Source of the DNA: Nitrospirota bacterium | Lineage (GTDB): Bacteria > Nitrospirota > Thermodesulfovibrionia > JACRGW01 | Length of the DNA: 5,748 nt | Assembly: GCA_016212195.1 (NCBI GenBank) | Contig: JACRGW010000120.1 | Location: 1-5,748, forward strand | Direction: 5' to 3' | Shown: piece after piece, positions 5,295-5,748 of the stretch | Numbering within the stretch: the stretch's first letter is position 1 | Layout of the letters: every line of letters starts with the position of its first letter | Position numbers and translations under genes: made by a program | Notes under the pieces: generated by a model | The model's input: only the letters and a program-made list of their open reading frames with translations | What the model was told of the DNA's origin: nothing | The model's database searches: none

Positions 5295-5635
5295 AGAGGG
5301 TGGATAAAGAGATTGTAGATATTTTGAAGTTCGATGAAAAGGGCCTTATCCCTGCAATCATACAGGATATCAATAACAATGAGGTTCTTATGATGGCCTA
5401 TATGGACAGGAAAGCCCTCGAGATGACAATAGATTCAGGATTCACGCATTTCTGGTCGCGGTCAAGAAAGGAATACTGGAAGAAGGGAGAGACCTCCGGG
5501 AATGTCCAGGAGGTCAAAGAGATATTCTATGACTGTGACGAAGACACTTTACTCGTAAGAGTGATACAGCACGGCTCAGGCGCCTGCCACACAGGCGAGA
5601 GGACATGCTTTTTCAGGAGTATTACGAAAACCTGA
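5291..5635 (+). CDS. hisI: Phosphoribosyl-AMP cyclohydrolase (HisI), monofunctional
   Basis: This 114-residue protein catalyses the third step of histidine biosynthesis, hydrolytic opening of the adenine ring of phosphoribosyl-AMP. It is the stand-alone form: there is no C-terminal HisE pyrophosphatase domain, and the frame ends after the cyclohydrolase. Diagnostic blocks are GLIPAIIQD (residues 18-26), EVLMMAYMD (31-39), FWSRSRKEYWKKGETSGN (54-71), DCDEDTLL (81-88) and GACHTGERTCFF (98-108-region). D81, D83 and D85 fit the Mg-binding aspartates, and C82, C99 and C106 the Zn-binding cysteines known for the family. Translation starts at TTG, supported by the AGGAGG upstream and by normal N-terminal length. 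The 4-base overlap with cobO suggests coupling. HisE and the other his genes are not visible, so the pathway genes are scattered or lie beyond the right edge. Confidence 0.96.
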   Translation: MKRVDKEIVDILKFDEKGLIPAIIQDINNNEVLMMAYMDRKALEMTIDSGFTHFWSRSRKEYWKKGETSGNVQEVKEIFYDCDEDTLLVRVIQHGSGACHTGERTCFFRSITKT

Positions 5636-5693
5636 TTTTGCTTGAAGTTAGTTAGCACCAGTTTGTCATCTGTCCTTTGGATACAGTGGAAAA

Positions 5694-5748
5694 ATGGAAG
5701 ATACAATAAAGGTTATAAATGAGCTCAAGAAGATGGCATTGATCAAAA
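5694..5748 (+). CDS. Start of an uncharacterised reading frame cut by the right edge
   Basis: An ATG at 5694 opens 18 codons, beginning MEDTIKVINELKK, that run to the window edge without a stop. It lies 58 bases after the hisI stop on the same strand, with only a weak GTGGA (5686-5690) as ribosome-binding candidate. From memory, the opening resembles N-termini of small nucleotidyltransferase-like proteins of the AbiEii/DUF6036 kind, where such a helix precedes an AIGG block. That block would lie outside the window, so this is a guess only. Whether the frame is really a gene cannot be settled here. Confidence 0.4.
   Translation, partial: MEDTIKVINELKKMALIK

Overview
The window reads as an ordinary bacterial chromosomal segment of moderate-to-low G+C. 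Arginine is mostly AGA/AGG, and ATA is frequent for isoleucine. The gene set (PriA, a YrfG-type nucleotidase, a COG1313 radical SAM protein, an RlmI-type rRNA methyltransferase, a CobO-type corrinoid adenosyltransferase, HisI) and the codon habit suggest an anaerobic Gram-negative-type lineage such as Nitrospirota or the former Deltaproteobacteria. That placement is inference from gene content only. No phage, transposase, CRISPR array or defence island is visible.

Layout. Positions 1-1265 hold the 3' part of priA (replication restart helicase), entering from the left edge. It converges, with a 6-base gap, on a minus-strand HAD nucleotidase gene (1272-1955). A 127-base divergent spacer carries candidate promoter elements for both flanking genes. 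A radical SAM gene (2083-3021) follows, with a weak terminator at its end. An AT-rich spacer with a candidate promoter leads to a tRNA-Gly with anticodon CCC (3218-3293). An RlmI-type methyltransferase gene lies at 3364-4527. The 218-base spacer 4528-4745 is densely structured: a CRP/FNR-type palindrome, a pair of inverted REP-like hairpin units sharing terminal sequences, and a second small palindrome just before the next gene. cobO (4746-5294) and hisI (TTG start, 5291-5635) overlap by 4 bases and look translationally coupled. A further reading frame starts at 5694 and runs off the right edge.

How they work together. Most genes are unrelated housekeeping functions: replication restart, nucleotide turnover, translation (tRNA and rRNA methylation), cobalamin and histidine synthesis. 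Only cobO-hisI, possibly with the gene at 5694, looks like an operon. I see no convincing new multi-gene system. The best leads are the divergent motif VI of PriA, the heptanucleotide tandem repeat inside priA, and the REP-like/operator-rich spacer before cobO.
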